A stretch of DNA of 64,000 bases from Paraspadella gotoi (Eukaryota > Chaetognatha): the NCBI GenBank assembly GCA_051294375.1, contig CM119271.1, positions 14,700,770 to 14,764,769 on the forward strand, read 5' to 3'. How positions within the stretch are numbered: position 1 is the stretch's first letter; every line of letters begins with the position of its first letter. Position numbers and translations under genes: made by a program. Below are positions 29,981-41,695 of this stretch, one piece after another. The notes beneath the pieces were generated by a model, which worked only from the letters and a program-made list of their open reading frames with translations, was not told the origin of the DNA and ran no database searches.

Positions 29981-32168
29981 TCAAGCCGCAGCTTTGACTG
30001 CTTGACGTTCGATCGCAGCGCAAATGGTAAGGTCATCATCTTCGTCGTCGTCGTTCCCGTCTCCTGCGTTATTTTCGGCAAGGGTGGGTTCTTCCTTGCC
30101 CGCGCCCTCGGGCCCTTCCTCGGCTTCGGCCATGTCCGCCGAGGCTTCGGTGGGCGGCGAAGCGTTGGACTCCAAATCGGCGCTTGAGAGAGTCGCCTCG
30201 GAAGAGGAGGAGGAAGGGCGGGGAAGAGGAGAATCCACGGACGAGTCTAGAAGGATGAGCGAATCCTGAGTGAAGCCTGTTGGACGAGATGGTGGAGGGT
30301 TGGGGTGTGAGGAAAACAGAAAAAAAGGGGAACGCGATCAAAATTAAGGAGAATTTGTAATTGTCACAAAGCCGCCATGAAAACTCACCCCTCCCCCAAT
30401 TTCTTAATGACTCACCCTTCTTAACTTTTCCTTCTTCCGGTCCCACTTCTTGAATGGCGGGATCGTCAGCGATGCCGACGTCGAATCTCACGTTCGTCAA
30501 ATCCGGAATTCCGTCCTCCTCTTCGCTGCTGCTGTCTTCCGGCGGCGGATTGGCGCGACGGATAGGCGCGCCGGAAATGGCCGGATCTACGCGGGAGGCG
30601 AGGTCGCTGAAAGGTTGACCCGAGATGACCAAATAGTTGGCGGTGGAGTTGCCCTGGACCTGGAAATGTTTTAATGTCATTTCTATAGGTTATATTTCGA
30701 GCTCTATTTTCATGAAATTGGTACAACAATTTAATAAATGAGCTGTCTTGCCCCTGACTTTGGACAGGCTTTGGTGGTTTATGGCCTCCCTCACTCTTAC
30801 AAGATAATGTCATAGCAAGTCCTTGCAAGCTTGTATTAATCATATCAATACCCTGGGGTTAACAAAATGAAGGGTGGAGCCATCTTCGTGGAAGATCCAA
30901 GCTTCGTCAATATCCGTCAATAGGAATGCCCTGAAAGAAAACAAGAAAAAAGGTAAAAGAGGAGGAAGTGTACACAACACTTCATCCTTTAAAGCTTCTT
31001 AATCTACAACCTAATTTGGCCAGTGGCCACCTAATACTACCTCTAATCCTCGTTAAGAGAATAAAAAATACATTTCTTATCCTTTCCCCAGTCGTCTTAA
31101 ATATAACAGATTCATTTTATTCATTTTATCAACCTTTAATTCTTTTACTCTTTCAACTACGAAAATCTTTTGTTTATGTTTCGAAAAAGAAAGCGACGCG
31201 AGCGCCGTTGGCGTTGCCATTCAAAATTCTCTTGCTGAGAAACAAAAGTGACAAATTCTAAGTAGAAACCACTCGGCGTTATCCTACACCTAAATAGTAA
31301 TAGATTATATGTTATTCAACGATTCATATTTACAGGGAGGTCCATTTTTTTTGGGACTAACTTAAAAAAATCGTTTGGACGGGTAAATAAAAAAAAAATA
31401 GAATGAATATTGATACACTTAAAAAAAATTATAATGATAACACAATCAATTAAAAAGATTTACTTTCGGCATCCAAGACCATCTCCAAGTGTTCAAAGAA
31501 GGCAGCATATGCTTTAGTGATCGCGCCCGTTGGGGATGCTATCATTTCTGTTACTATTGTTGCTGTCAAAAAGTCAATAGTTCTAGAGGGGATGCGTGGG
31601 ACATTTTGCTTCTCTATCCTATCATTAATCAGGAGGATGGCAGTCAGTAAAACTGTACGGCCAAAAGTAAGGAACCGCTATCCTTCTAGTTTTTTTAACA
31701 AAATTTTCCAAAATTTTGTAAGGAAGCGGCGCAAAGAATTTTGAGATGTTATGCAAAAAGCTTTAATTACAGTATTTTCTGTTGGATTTTCCAGACATTT
31801 TTCGAAAGGAAATTTAACCCTTTCCAAAAATAGTTTCTTTTTTCCTCTATCAAAAACCATTTTTGTGCTGTGAGCGCTTGAAGTTAGTCCCTTAGAGCTG
31901 GACCTCCCTGTATATTATAGCCTTCACTGAAAATGAAACTACCGAGTCTTAGCTACTCCTACCACAACTCTAAACGAACGAGCTAAATTAATATATCTAA
32001 TAAAATAGAAAATGAATGAACCAACTTTTGCTTTTTGAGCTCCATCTGAATCTTCTTCTCGTCATAAGCGACGGGATAAGTGGGAACGACTTTCTTCTTC
32101 CGCCTCATGGAGCCTTTGCCTCCGATCCTCACTTCGCCGCTCATACGGTTCAGCTTTTCCCTATTCAT
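29981..32168 (-). CDS. BTF3: BTF3 / nascent-polypeptide-associated complex beta-like protein with acidic C-terminal extension
   Basis: Four exons: 32168-32026, 30930-30852, 30659-30416, 30276-29981; 253 residues, all phases agree. The N-terminus [20 protein letters not shown] followed by RRKKKVV is the ribosome-binding signature of NAC beta. The NAC core continues [20 protein letters not shown]. After it the usual C-terminal helix region is shortened and divergent ([17 protein letters not shown]), with GIPDLTN matching the family's VPDLVEN. Unusually, about 100 further residues follow: a Ser-rich stretch and an acidic stretch ([14 protein letters not shown]). NAC beta pairs with NAC alpha at the ribosome exit tunnel. 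Intron 1 contains a TA-flanked transposon (31333-31910); intron 2 contains one arm of a foldback repeat. Confidence 0.88.
30715..30845 (-). repeat. Single arm of the 61.9-kb foldback repeat, in BTF3 intron 2
   Basis: GAGCTGTCTTGCCCCTGACT...CTCACTCTTACAAGATAATG matches the arms of the foldback element at 61913-62252. It starts with the dispersed motif ATGAAATTGGTACAAC. Confidence 0.6.
31333..31910. mobile_element. Tc1/mariner-type non-autonomous transposon in BTF3 intron 1
   Basis: Left end CAGGGAGGTCCA...GGGACTAACT and right end AGTTAGTCCC...TGGACCTCCCTG are inverted copies of about 30 bp, flanked by TA (31331-31332, 31911-31912). The 578-bp element has no clear transposase; the frame 31517-31744 has no catalytic motif. 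Confidence 0.75.
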
Positions 32169-32787
32169 TTTTTTTCCTTCAAACTGAGTCGATTTCCCAA
32201 GAATCGTGTTTGGGTCGAAACGGAAATAGCGGGGCGACTGGATCAAGCTTGGTTAGCTGGGAAACCTCTTTGTTTAAGCTGGGATAGCTGGTGTTGAAAT
32301 GATCATCGCGATAGAAACGTAACTCAAAATGAATAAATAATAACAAATTTTGATGACTAATACTGCGCCATGTCTAGTAGACGTTTGGATCGTAATCTAA
32401 TTAGGTATAATAATAATTTGGGCATGACTTTTAAAACGCAATCTCGAAGTTTCACAGAAATAAGAAAATGACGACCAAAATTTAATAGCTGGATATAAAA
32501 TATTGAAAAATTGTAACTAATCTACTAATTCAGGCCATTTTTCAAACTCCTAATAAGCTTAAGCATAAATAACAAAATCAGTCAATATAATGTTTACTTA
32601 AAAAATAAATTATAGCAATGAGAGTCAGCTCGTCAATGATTCAATGGGTTCTATGCTTCTTCTTCTACTCAGAAACCGCGAGAAGCAAAAGCTATAATGA
32701 CAATCAAAAAGAGAAAAAGGAGAAAAAAAGAGTGAGGAGGGGGAATGAGGAATTGAGGATTCAGGAATGATGGGGACGATAACAACT
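32169..32787. other. Intergenic spacer
   Basis: Between the BTF3-like start codon and the POLR3K stop. AT-rich, no repeat or site recognised. Confidence 0.4.
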
Positions 32788-33368
32788 TTATTCTTTCCAT
32801 CGATGCCCGCATTCCATGTTGCAGCATTTATAAAAAGTGGTCATGGGTTCGTCCGCGGATCGAGTCTGAATCTGCATGAAGAAGGCGCGACTGTGCGCGC
32901 ATTTGGGACAAGTCTCTTCCGTTGAGTCAACGTTCTCCCAAGCCGCCGCTCCACCTGATGGAAGATGGAAGGGGGGGGGGATTTAGTTTAGATATAAAAC
33001 AAAACAACATAAATACAAATTAAAATTGAAATAAATTGTTCGTTTAGTGTTTAAGTGATCGATTGATTTAAATATTTATTTAAATAACTTAATTTAGTTT
33101 CATCAACTACTCGATCTTATAATGGTTGTTTTATTCATCTATTTATATTTTTTATTTATTTAATAATTTATTTATTTATTTATTTAAACGTCAAAACTTC
33201 TTATCGACCCAAAACGTCGTCGATCTCCTTCAACTTGGGATATTTCTTGTTGGAAATCTTCCTGGTCACGTTATGGACGTACGGACAAGTGGCGCAGCTG
33301 AATCTGTACGTGGAAGGACCTTCCTCGGCGATGAGAATGTTCGAACAGGTCGGACAAAACATCAACAT
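32788..33368 (-). CDS. POLR3K: RNA polymerase III subunit RPC10 (POLR3K, yeast C11)
   Basis: Two exons, 33368-33209 and 32954-32788, joined in phase 1; 108 residues, the same length as the human protein. The N-terminal zinc ribbon reads CPTCSNIL...[12 protein letters not shown]. The C-terminal TFIIS-like ribbon reads [20 protein letters not shown], then [20 protein letters not shown], with the acidic DE tip needed for transcript cleavage. The subunit works in Pol III termination, RNA cleavage and re-initiation in the nucleus. The intron falls at VLGGAAAW. Confidence 0.97.
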
Positions 33369-33541
33369 CTTGAGACCGTAATGGTTTTTTATCTTTGCAG
33401 ATTATCTTCTGAAACTGAAAAAAAAAAACCCGGGATCTTGAGAACTGGTATATCGAGGTGCGGTGTGAGGAGGGAAAGGGGGGGGCAAGGGACAAGGAGA
33501 AAAGAGAAACTGAAAAAAGTCAAAGGGAAAAAGGAAAATAA

Positions 33542-35518
33542 TTAGTTGGAGCAACAACGAGGGTTCCCATTCGCCTCGCCGAGAGATCTTCTTGCCTTTC
33601 CCAGCCTTTCTTTCTTGCGGCCACCACGATTCCGAGGGATGTGCGCGACACCGCGGCGGTGGCGTCGCGCCGGATGACGAGGGGCGGCGCGGTCGGACGG
33701 TGGCCGACGGCGCGCGCGGACGCCGACACCGAAATGAACGACGCGCGCGTTCGACGAGGCTTGGGACAGAACATGGCGTGTCGGTGGAGGGGGCGGCGGA
33801 GGATGGAAAGGCGGACCGCCCATGAGGTAAGGCCTTTGAAAATGCGATGGCGGATGTCCGAGGTCCGTGAGCCACCTTCGCCCGCTCATAAAATCACCTC
33901 CAACAGATATCGGTCGCCAAGGAAGAGGAAGACGCCCACGAAAAAAGGGCGGCCGGAAACGAGGTCGGAGAAATCTCTGGGACGGGTTCCAGGCAAAGAA
34001 TTCACCATTGTTTCTCGCACCGGCGATCTCCGCACCGGAGATTCTCGCACCGGCGATCTCCGCACCGGAGATATCTGCACCGGCGATCTCCGCACCGGCG
34101 ATCTCCGCACCGGCGATATCCGACTCCGGATCGTGGGTGCCGACGCGGACGACGACTCCGTCGACGTCGACGTCGCCGTCGAGAATCGCCGTCCGCGCGT
34201 CGACGGGAGATAAGAACTCGAAACGGAAGAAGCTCGGAATGGAAGAATCTGGGAAAGAGAGGAAAAGAAAGTTTTGGCAAATTTGGATTAATTTCGTTTA
34301 ATATTTTGTTTAGGATTTTAAAGTCAGTTTAGCAAGACCAATTTTTAAGTCACGTGACTCGATAACTCGCTATTCGGTCGGTCTGTCCGTCTGTACTGTA
34401 AGAAAAAAGAACTCCATAAATGGAATGAATAAAATGACGCCTTGACATTGGTCAATGGTCAATGATTCATTCGGAGACTGGATCTCGTGTCGTTTTAAAA
34501 TTCAAATCTCTATAATTCCTCTAAATGCGAAAGCAACATCAAATTGTCATCTTTGATTTGATTCCACCAAAAAAACCACAACCCTTACCCGGCCGTCGCC
34601 AAGGCCTGCAGACGGCGACGAGGACGCCGTACTGCGCGAAGTGGTCTCGAACGCGTCGGGCGTCGACTGCGTCATCGGCGCCGTCCCACGAGACGAAGAC
34701 GACGTTGCCGCCTTCCGTCGATCGGCACTCGAGTTCGGCGCGGCGCCGCTTTTGCGCTATTTCCTCTTCCAGTCGCTCCTGCAACACGCGCTCCTCCTTT
34801 GGGAAGGAAAAAAATGACCCGAGTCAGCATACCATATTCAGTTTTTTCCCATATTTTCCATATTTCATGCTGTTTTTAGTTTCAAACTTTAGTTTTAATA
34901 AAAGTTTTGAAAGAGTGACTATACTGCGTGCCTATGTGTTTTTCCTTCCTTCAATTTTCACCATCTCGAATTATCGCTTTTCACAATCACCAATTCCCGC
35001 TTCTCTCAATCACTAATTTCCGCTTTTCACCGTCTTCAATTTCCGCTTCTCACCGTCTCCGCCAATTTCCGCTTCTCCCGTTCCGCTTTAACGTCGCCCG
35101 GATCGAGTTGACGCGAGACGCAAAGTTGAATCTTGATGCCGTCGATCCTCAGCGTCGGGGAAGCGAAGGCGAGGGCGGCGTCGGCGGAAGAGGAGGAAGA
35201 GAAGGTCAGGGAACAAAAGGGGACGGGACCTGGGGAGTAAGGGATTGGGGGGGAAGGGTTATATGAATTACGTATTACGCAGGAAAGAAGTGATACGTAT
35301 TACGCAGGAAAAAAGTGAAGAAACGGGCAAAAGGTGGCGAAATATGCAATACTAAAAAAAAAAAGGGGGGGAAGCCTGGAACCTTTTTTGGCGTTGGATT
35401 TCCGATTGAATTCCGCGATTTCGCCAAAAGACCCGAAAAACTTTTTGAGATCATCGTTGTCGATTTTGTCCGAGATTTTCGAGTCCCACCGCACGTGAAT
35501 TCTTCGCTCAGATTCCAT
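33542..35518 (-). CDS. Two-RRM RNA-binding protein with pentapeptide repeat
   Basis: Four exons: 35518-35383, 35229-35093, 34796-34589, 34248-33542; 395 residues, phases agree. RRM1 spans about residues 5-85: RRIHVRWDSKI, DDLKKFFGSFGEIAEF, then PVPFCSLTFSSSSSADAALA. A short charged helix (EERVLQERLEEEIAQKRRR) leads to RRM2: GNVVFVSWDG, VRDHFAQYGVLVAVCRP, FRFEFLSPVDARTAIL, DVDGVVVRVG. Then seven or eight A-G-A-E-I-type pentapeptides (about 34125-34010) encoded by a 15-bp repeat, and a basic tail with a Pro run (HPPPPPPPT). The coil-then-RRM layout recalls the C-terminus of DNAJC17, but no J domain is present, so the family is not assigned. The exon 2 donor (GAC|GTTAAA) is weak. Confidence 0.7.
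34010..34125 (-). repeat. 15-bp coding tandem repeat (AGAEI units)
   Basis: Units of about 15 bp built on GGTGCGGAGATCGCC or GGTGCGAGAATCTCC. On minus they read AGAEI/SGAEI/AGARI in the RRM gene frame. The other two minus-strand frames also stay open through the repeat, so the frame was chosen from the upstream splice phase. Confidence 0.75.
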
Positions 35519-37797
35519 GGCGTTATTTGTCAGGAAGCATTTCTAGGAAATGGGCTGGAAAGACTCGCGGTGAAAACGAGACGACCCATTGAAGCGGGTT
35601 ATTTTGAGCGAGTTCGCAACTTTCTTGTTTTTACATATTTCGGTCAATTTTACTTTCACAAATTATTGTCATTTTTTTTCGCCTGGAGGGATTTTCACCG
35701 AGGGTTCGGTACAAAAATACGCAGCAAATTAAAAAAAAAGGAAATTTACGGTAAAAATACTGTGTATCGCGACTCGAATACAAAAAACTTTTTTTCTGGA
35801 AAGAAAGGTTGTGACGATTTTAATGACATCCGGGGAAAACGGGAAAAGGAAGGGGAGAGAGGGAGAGAAAGTGGATGTTTTGGTATAATTTATTAATTAT
35901 CTTTTTCTAATCGATGTCAATTTATTAGACCTAGTAATTACGGGGCTTTTCGTTTTTGTTTCAATGAGAATAGGCGTCCAGGGAAAGAGGGGCTTACGCT
36001 ATGATACGCAATTAATATTACCATTATTATTGTTAATATTACTAAAATTTGCGGATGACAAGATTGATATTCGAAAAAGGTCGAAACTTTTTGAAAAAAA
36101 AAGTAGAGATAAAAGAAGCCAGTATATTTTTTTAATTTATATAACTTTATCGGAGAATATCTACTATGAACGTTTCTCGTGGGTATAATATAAGTTATTT
36201 AAAAAATTAATAAAAATTAATAGGGAGAAACCCGACTTCGGAACGAGCGATTACACATAAAAAGACGCGCTTCAGGAACGTTGAATAGGCTAAGGTTTCG
36301 TCGCTGGGGAGAAAAAGACGTAGTATTTGTGTCTTACTTATTTTATATATCATATTATTTAATATATATCCCCGACTGGACATAAACGAGTTTTCCATTA
36401 CACGAAGAGAAAGTTTAAACACGGATACGCGCTATTCATTTTTTATTTCCTCTGCTCGCAAACGGACGGCAGTTCCAGTTTATTTTTTTTAGTTATTTTC
36501 CAAATACGCACGAACTGGCTTTCAAATTATAAATGTAATTATCGGATAGTAAGCCTATACTTTTTATTAAGCTATTGTGAGGCAGACATAATATAATTAA
36601 TATCAATTAGTTTTTCTTTTTGTTTCGGCAGCATAAAGGCGTTTTTTTTTCTTTTACTGAACAATTCATATCGGATTAGCTTTTTTTTTTAATGCGAGTA
36701 GTAACTTTTTTTCACTCTCGGCCCACAAATTGGTCATGCCTTAAAAAATAATTATAAATATAATTTATTGATGAGATACACGTAAAATTATAAATCGGAG
36801 ATCGTCAGGAATTAAGAAAGGAATGAGATCGAGGAGAAAGTCTGATGTCGAGAAAAGGGGACGAGCGTGACGGAGGAAGAAGAGAGCTCGTTTCAAAACT
36901 CAATTCTCACCAAAATATTAGTATTAAATTTAATTATAATCAATATAAATTATAAACTCAATGACATAAAAATACTTAAAACAAAAAAAAAAATCATAGA
37001 TTAGGTTATTTTATAAATATCCAAACGAACCCGCGTCAACCTCCGGAATTAAAACCATCGTAATATTTTAGCACAAAAATCTAAACTAAACAAAGAGACT
37101 CAAACAATAAACGAAACAACATGTCGTGACTTTTTCCCAAAACGGGGAAGAAACAATTGAGATCTTAGACAGTAGGTGTAAAAGACGTAACGTTATACAT
37201 CATTAGTTGTGAAAGTATAAAACCAAAAGTAAAACATTATCTAATTTTCTTCAAAAAGGACAAATAAACATTCTTCCATCGTTAATAATCACATTGCTTA
37301 GTAAATTGAATAATGCGGAATTGCGCTTAACGAAAGCATCAAATTAAATTAAAAATAGCTAAAAATGAAAAATAAATAATTAAATAAATAATGAACGCGG
37401 AAGTGAAAGATTTTTGTGGTTTTCTATTTTGGTCTCGAGATTCGAAATGGTGAAGAGAGACGCAAGAGGAAGAGAGATTCCTTGGTCCACCGCTCTCTCG
37501 GCAAAATATGTATAATTGTATATAATTTAAGAAATATAATTATTAATAATTAATTTTGCCTTTCTTTTCATGATTTTTGGTATTGGACATACAACTTCCA
37601 GCAGCAGAAATTTGTTTACTTCGCAAAAAAAAAAAAGTGCAGCGTTTTAAACATTTTTCGTTGCTAAGCAAAACAATTCCTTTTGAAATATAAACAATTT
37701 AACTTCTACAAAACATTCGGGTAAGCGACGAAGATTTTAAAAATTCTGAAAAAGATTTTCCGATGCCTCGTCGTCGTCNNNNNNNNNNTCGTCGTCT
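35519..37797. other. Intergenic DNA, no gene seen
   Basis: 2.3 kb, AT-rich from about 35,900 on. The plus-strand frame 35315-35896 has no family match and overlaps an RRM exon antisense. A 10-N gap inside a (CGT)n run lies at 37779-37788, just past the stop of the PDZ gene. Confidence 0.5.
37779..37788. other. Assembly gap of 10 N in a CGT trinucleotide run
   Basis: Ten Ns flanked on both sides by TCGTCGTC; the true repeat length is unknown. Confidence 1.
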
Positions 37798-40700
37798 TCA
37801 CTCTTTCCCCCTCCCTTCGCCGAGGAGTGGATCCCGAGGCGGGCTGCTCCTCGATCTCCCGTGATTATAGGAGCTGATTGTCGGGTGTTGAGAGTGAATC
37901 GTCGCCGCCACCGACGCCGACGACGACGCCGCGGGATTGGCGCCGCGAAGTCCCTCGAAGGAGGGTTCGGCGCCGACCCTCACCCGGCGCTGCGGCGAGG
38001 GGCGGCGCTGCTGAGAGAGGAAGCGCGGCTCGACGACGGAGACGCCGTCGGAGGAAGAGTTGACTTGAGTCTCGCTCCCGTGGCGTTTGAGGGCGGAACC
38101 GAGAGAGGAGAAGGTGATGGCTGAGGAGGGTAAGTCAAATGGAATAAGTGGGAGTCTAAGTGAGAGTCATATCTATGTTATAAAATCTACAAAATTCTAA
38201 ACTATTACAATATGCAAATGAGATTGAGGAAATAAAACCTAATTGGATATTATTATTAACCAAAAGACGAAGAAAAGTATCTCTACTGCAAGTTGACTGG
38301 AAAACATTTACATTTACATCTAGAAAATGCGCTTTCAATTTTTTGAGCTCAGAATAAGTTCAAGTAAACCACAGGACCAAAATGGATGAAATTTTGGATA
38401 TATAGCGTTAATGATGATACAAATAGAACTATCGAGACAATTTTCAAAATTCAACCCCTGAGCTAAGATACGGGGCCTGACCTCGAAGAGTCGAAAGCGC
38501 ATTTTCTAATACGAAGCCTTCTGTATCGATTAAGGCGACACCCACCGGGAGTAGCAGCGTTGTCGGATCCTTCGGCGCCGCCGAACAACCGGTTCACGTG
38601 AATGTTGACGTATTTGCTCTGAGGGTGAGACTGATGGTTGGGCGGGTGAGGCCGGGCGAGAGAGGGCGATACCGGGTGGGCGAGAAAGGGCGAGCGGGTG
38701 GAGAGAAGTGTGGAAGCGAGAAGGTCGTCGTCGTCTCCGTCCAAGATTCTAAAAAGAGTTGGAAACGTAAAACTTATTTTTATTCTAACCTTAAGTTTTA
38801 TTTAAATTTAATTTATTTTTCATTATTTTTATTCTCAGTTGGTGAATTTTTTATTCGTCTTTCTTACTTTCTTAGTTCCCTATTTTTTTTTTCTCAAATC
38901 TTTGTTTTTTATATCTTAATTTATAACCAATTGGCCAATGACCAATTGACCATGTACCTTTAGACCATCTCTCACCTGGCCGCATAACTGCTGGCGGTGA
39001 CTCTCGACATCGAGGCGGTGTGCGACAATCTCCGGGCGGGCGGATCCGGCGACCGCGCCCCCAATCCGCCGAGACCCCCGACGCCGCCCGTCCCGCGGGA
39101 GGACGCCCCCGACGACGACGCCGTCCCGTACAAGAGCGTGGTGAGATCTTCGCGCGCGCTCAATGGGCGATCGGCGCCGCTCGAGGAGGCGCGCCATCCG
39201 AAGGCCGAGGCCGAACCGGCGCTCCCCAGAGGATCGTAAACGCCGCCGGAGACTTCGCTGACGTGGCCGGAGTCGTTCGAGTCCTCCTGCGTCGAGGGCA
39301 GAGAAAAATTTTATATTTTCATTTGCGTCTCAAACTTTTCAATTTTTGTCAAAATTTTTGATTTTGCCGAATTTATTTTATTATTATTTGTTTGGATTCA
39401 GGACTCCTCCGGACACGCCCGAAATTTTCTTTCACGCCCGGACTTGTTCAGTTCGTTCTCTCGAGACGATTTGGTTTTTGACACATAATTATTTTTTTAT
39501 GAATAAATTAAATTTGAAATTAATATAACGACCTTTAGAATCGAGTCTTCCCAAAGTAAGCTGGCAAAACATTTTAAAGCTACCAAAAGGAGCACTGGAC
39601 ATAGTCTTGTTCCTAAGTAAGCGCATGGTAACCCTTCTCTTTTTCATCCCACCTGAGGAACGGTGCCGAAATCGGCGGGGGCGCCGACGAAAAGCGGCTG
39701 CTGCAGATGCTGCAAGTGTTGCTGCAGATGTTGAAGATGAGAGGCTGAGACTTTGGGGGCGGATCCTGGGACGGGGGAGCGGAAGGAAGGGCGTGGCCGA
39801 TCGCAAGAGGAGGCGCCGATCGAGGAAAGTGATGAGGGAGAGACGCTGCCGATGCTATTTTGTTCGGGAGGAGGAAGAGGAATAGAAAAAAGTAAAAAGT
39901 AAGTACGAGGTCCTTTCCCTACTTTTGCCTCACCTCTGCCGCAAACTGTCGTCCTTCTCGAAGCAAGGGTCCCACCTCAACTGGTCCTTCAGGATAGAGT
40001 TACCCCTTTCGATCCTCCCCTTTCTCTCCAGCGTCGACATCTTGATGGCGTTGATGTCGCAGGGAAAGTCTTGAAGAGTGGCGTGACCGGAATTGGCGTG
40101 ACTGGCTGGAGCGTGGCCGAGAGTGGCGTGGCCGGCCGTGGCGCGGCCGGTCGTTTCCGGTCGCTGCGAGTGCCTCGTCAACGATGCTCGACCGTCGGGG
40201 AATCGGCGGCCGAGTTCCGCGGATCGAGGCTCTGAGTATCTAACGACGTGCGGCGTTCTACCGGTTCCGGACGCGCTGCCCCTCCCATGTCCGCCTCCGC
40301 TTCCGCTGACGACGACCGGCATGTGCAGCCGAAGATGATGCAGGGAGTCCCTCTTTGCCTCGGCCAGTCCAGTCCGACGTCCCCGCACCAGAAGGACGAG
40401 ACGCTTGGGGATTGACATGATGACGACAACGTCGTCGAGGTTCATCTTGGAGACGTTGATGCTGTTGACGGTGAGGATCTCGTCGGAGACGTTGAGGAGA
40501 CCAGACTTTTGGAGGAGGGAGCCGGGAGTCAGGCGGGAGATAAACACCTAATTTTAACGAGGATATGACATTTAAAACCGATTAGTCGATTACAATATAC
40601 ATATTACATAATTTTCAGTGCAAAAACTCTCATTCTCTTCCGCTCGACCCAGTCTCCTTCCCGGATGTAAAAAGCAAGACTTACCCCGTTCTCCCGCTCG

Positions 40701-41365
40701 ACCCCGTCTCCTTCCCGGATGTAAAAGCCGAGACTTTCTCCAGGATTCTTGGTGATCTCCACAGTCCGGACGGCGTGTCGAGGATCGTCTGGATCAACGT
40801 CGTCTCGGAGGCCGGACATGTCGGACATGGAGTCATTCAGGAGGCGGATCTTCATCTCGCCTTCCGCCTCTTCCGGAACGATCTCGGTGGAGGAATCGGC
40901 GGCGGAGGCGGGAGCGACGCCGCCGACGCCGCCTCCGCTCTGAAACGAGTCGTCGGCGCCGAGATCGACGGAACCGACGACGACAGATTTCCGGCGCTCA
41001 TCCTCCGCAGGTTCCGAAGTAGACGGCGCCGGTGCAGACGCGGGAGGCGGCGTCGAAGCGCGAGCGGGCGGCGCCTTCTCGTCCTTGCGAAAAGTGGAGG
41101 TGGTTGAAGGACGCCAAGTGTCCATGGCGTCGTCGACGCCTCCATCGATGACGGCGTCGTCGTCATCGCGACCGAGTCGAGGCGCGTGAAGACCGTAAGG
41201 TTGGAGGCGATAGGAGAGATCCTCGTCGTGGTGCCGCTCGTCGGACGTCGCCGTCTCTTTGACGCCGCCGACTTTGCGTCCGTGGGCGCCGTTGCGCTCC
41301 GAGGAGGAGAGGGCGACAAGGGTGGCGTTCTCGTCCTCCTTGTTTCCGCGTTTGCAGCAGAGCAT
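37798..41365 (-). CDS. PDZ-domain scaffold, Par-6-like PDZ
   Basis: Six exons: 41365-40685, 40547-39934, 39854-39653, 39286-38976, 38616-38546, 38120-37798; 733 residues, all phases agree. The N-terminus MLCCKRGNKED may be lipid-modified (paired Cys). About 200 low-complexity residues precede one PDZ domain: VEITKNPGESLGFYIREGDG (carboxylate loop SLGFYI, like Par-6 PLGFYI), then FISRLTPGSLLQKSGLLNVSD and LDDVVVIMSIPKRLVLLV. Then come a His/Gly/Ser linker, an LQHLQQHLQHLQQ helix, Ser/Gly-rich stretches and a basic C-terminus. The long C-terminal half has no counterpart in Par-6, and no PB1 or CRIB motif was seen, so it is not a true Par-6. Likely role: cortical or polarity scaffold (inference). 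The exon 1 3' end is duplicated in intron 1. Exon 5 uses a second-AG acceptor (CAGAG|CAAA). Confidence 0.75.
38316..38525. repeat. Relic related to the 57.4-kb transposon, in PDZ-gene intron 5
   Basis: The end CGAAGCCTTCTG plus TA (to 38525) matches the 57387-58112 terminus. The interior ACTATCGAGACAATTTTC...CAACCCCTGAG also matches. GAAAATGCGCTTTC and GAAAGCGCATTTTC form an inverted pair inside. Confidence 0.55.
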
Positions 41366-41695
41366 CGCTCGTCGGTGGGTGGGCGTGGAGACGACGAAAA
41401 CCGAAGGATCTCATTGGGCCAGATTGTTGGGGTCTTTTTTGGGGGGGCGGTCGTTTCGCTTGAGAGCCTCTTTTTTTTTTTCTTGCGAGTGAAAGTTAAC
41501 GGCTTCAGCCAAAAATATATCTAGAGAATAAAATTTAAAAATTGAATATTTAACAATTAAGGATAATAATTGATAAAAACGAGAAATTAGCATCCAAAAA
41601 TTTGAATTAGATAAGCGACACGCCTGATCCTGAAAATGATCTAAAGTCCTTGAATCCCGAATATTATCATCTGTCAATCTTTTCTAACATCTTTC

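Noticed and set aside
35315-35896. 193-codon plus-strand frame
   Set aside because: Antisense to an exon of the RRM gene, then runs into AT-rich DNA; no family resemblance.
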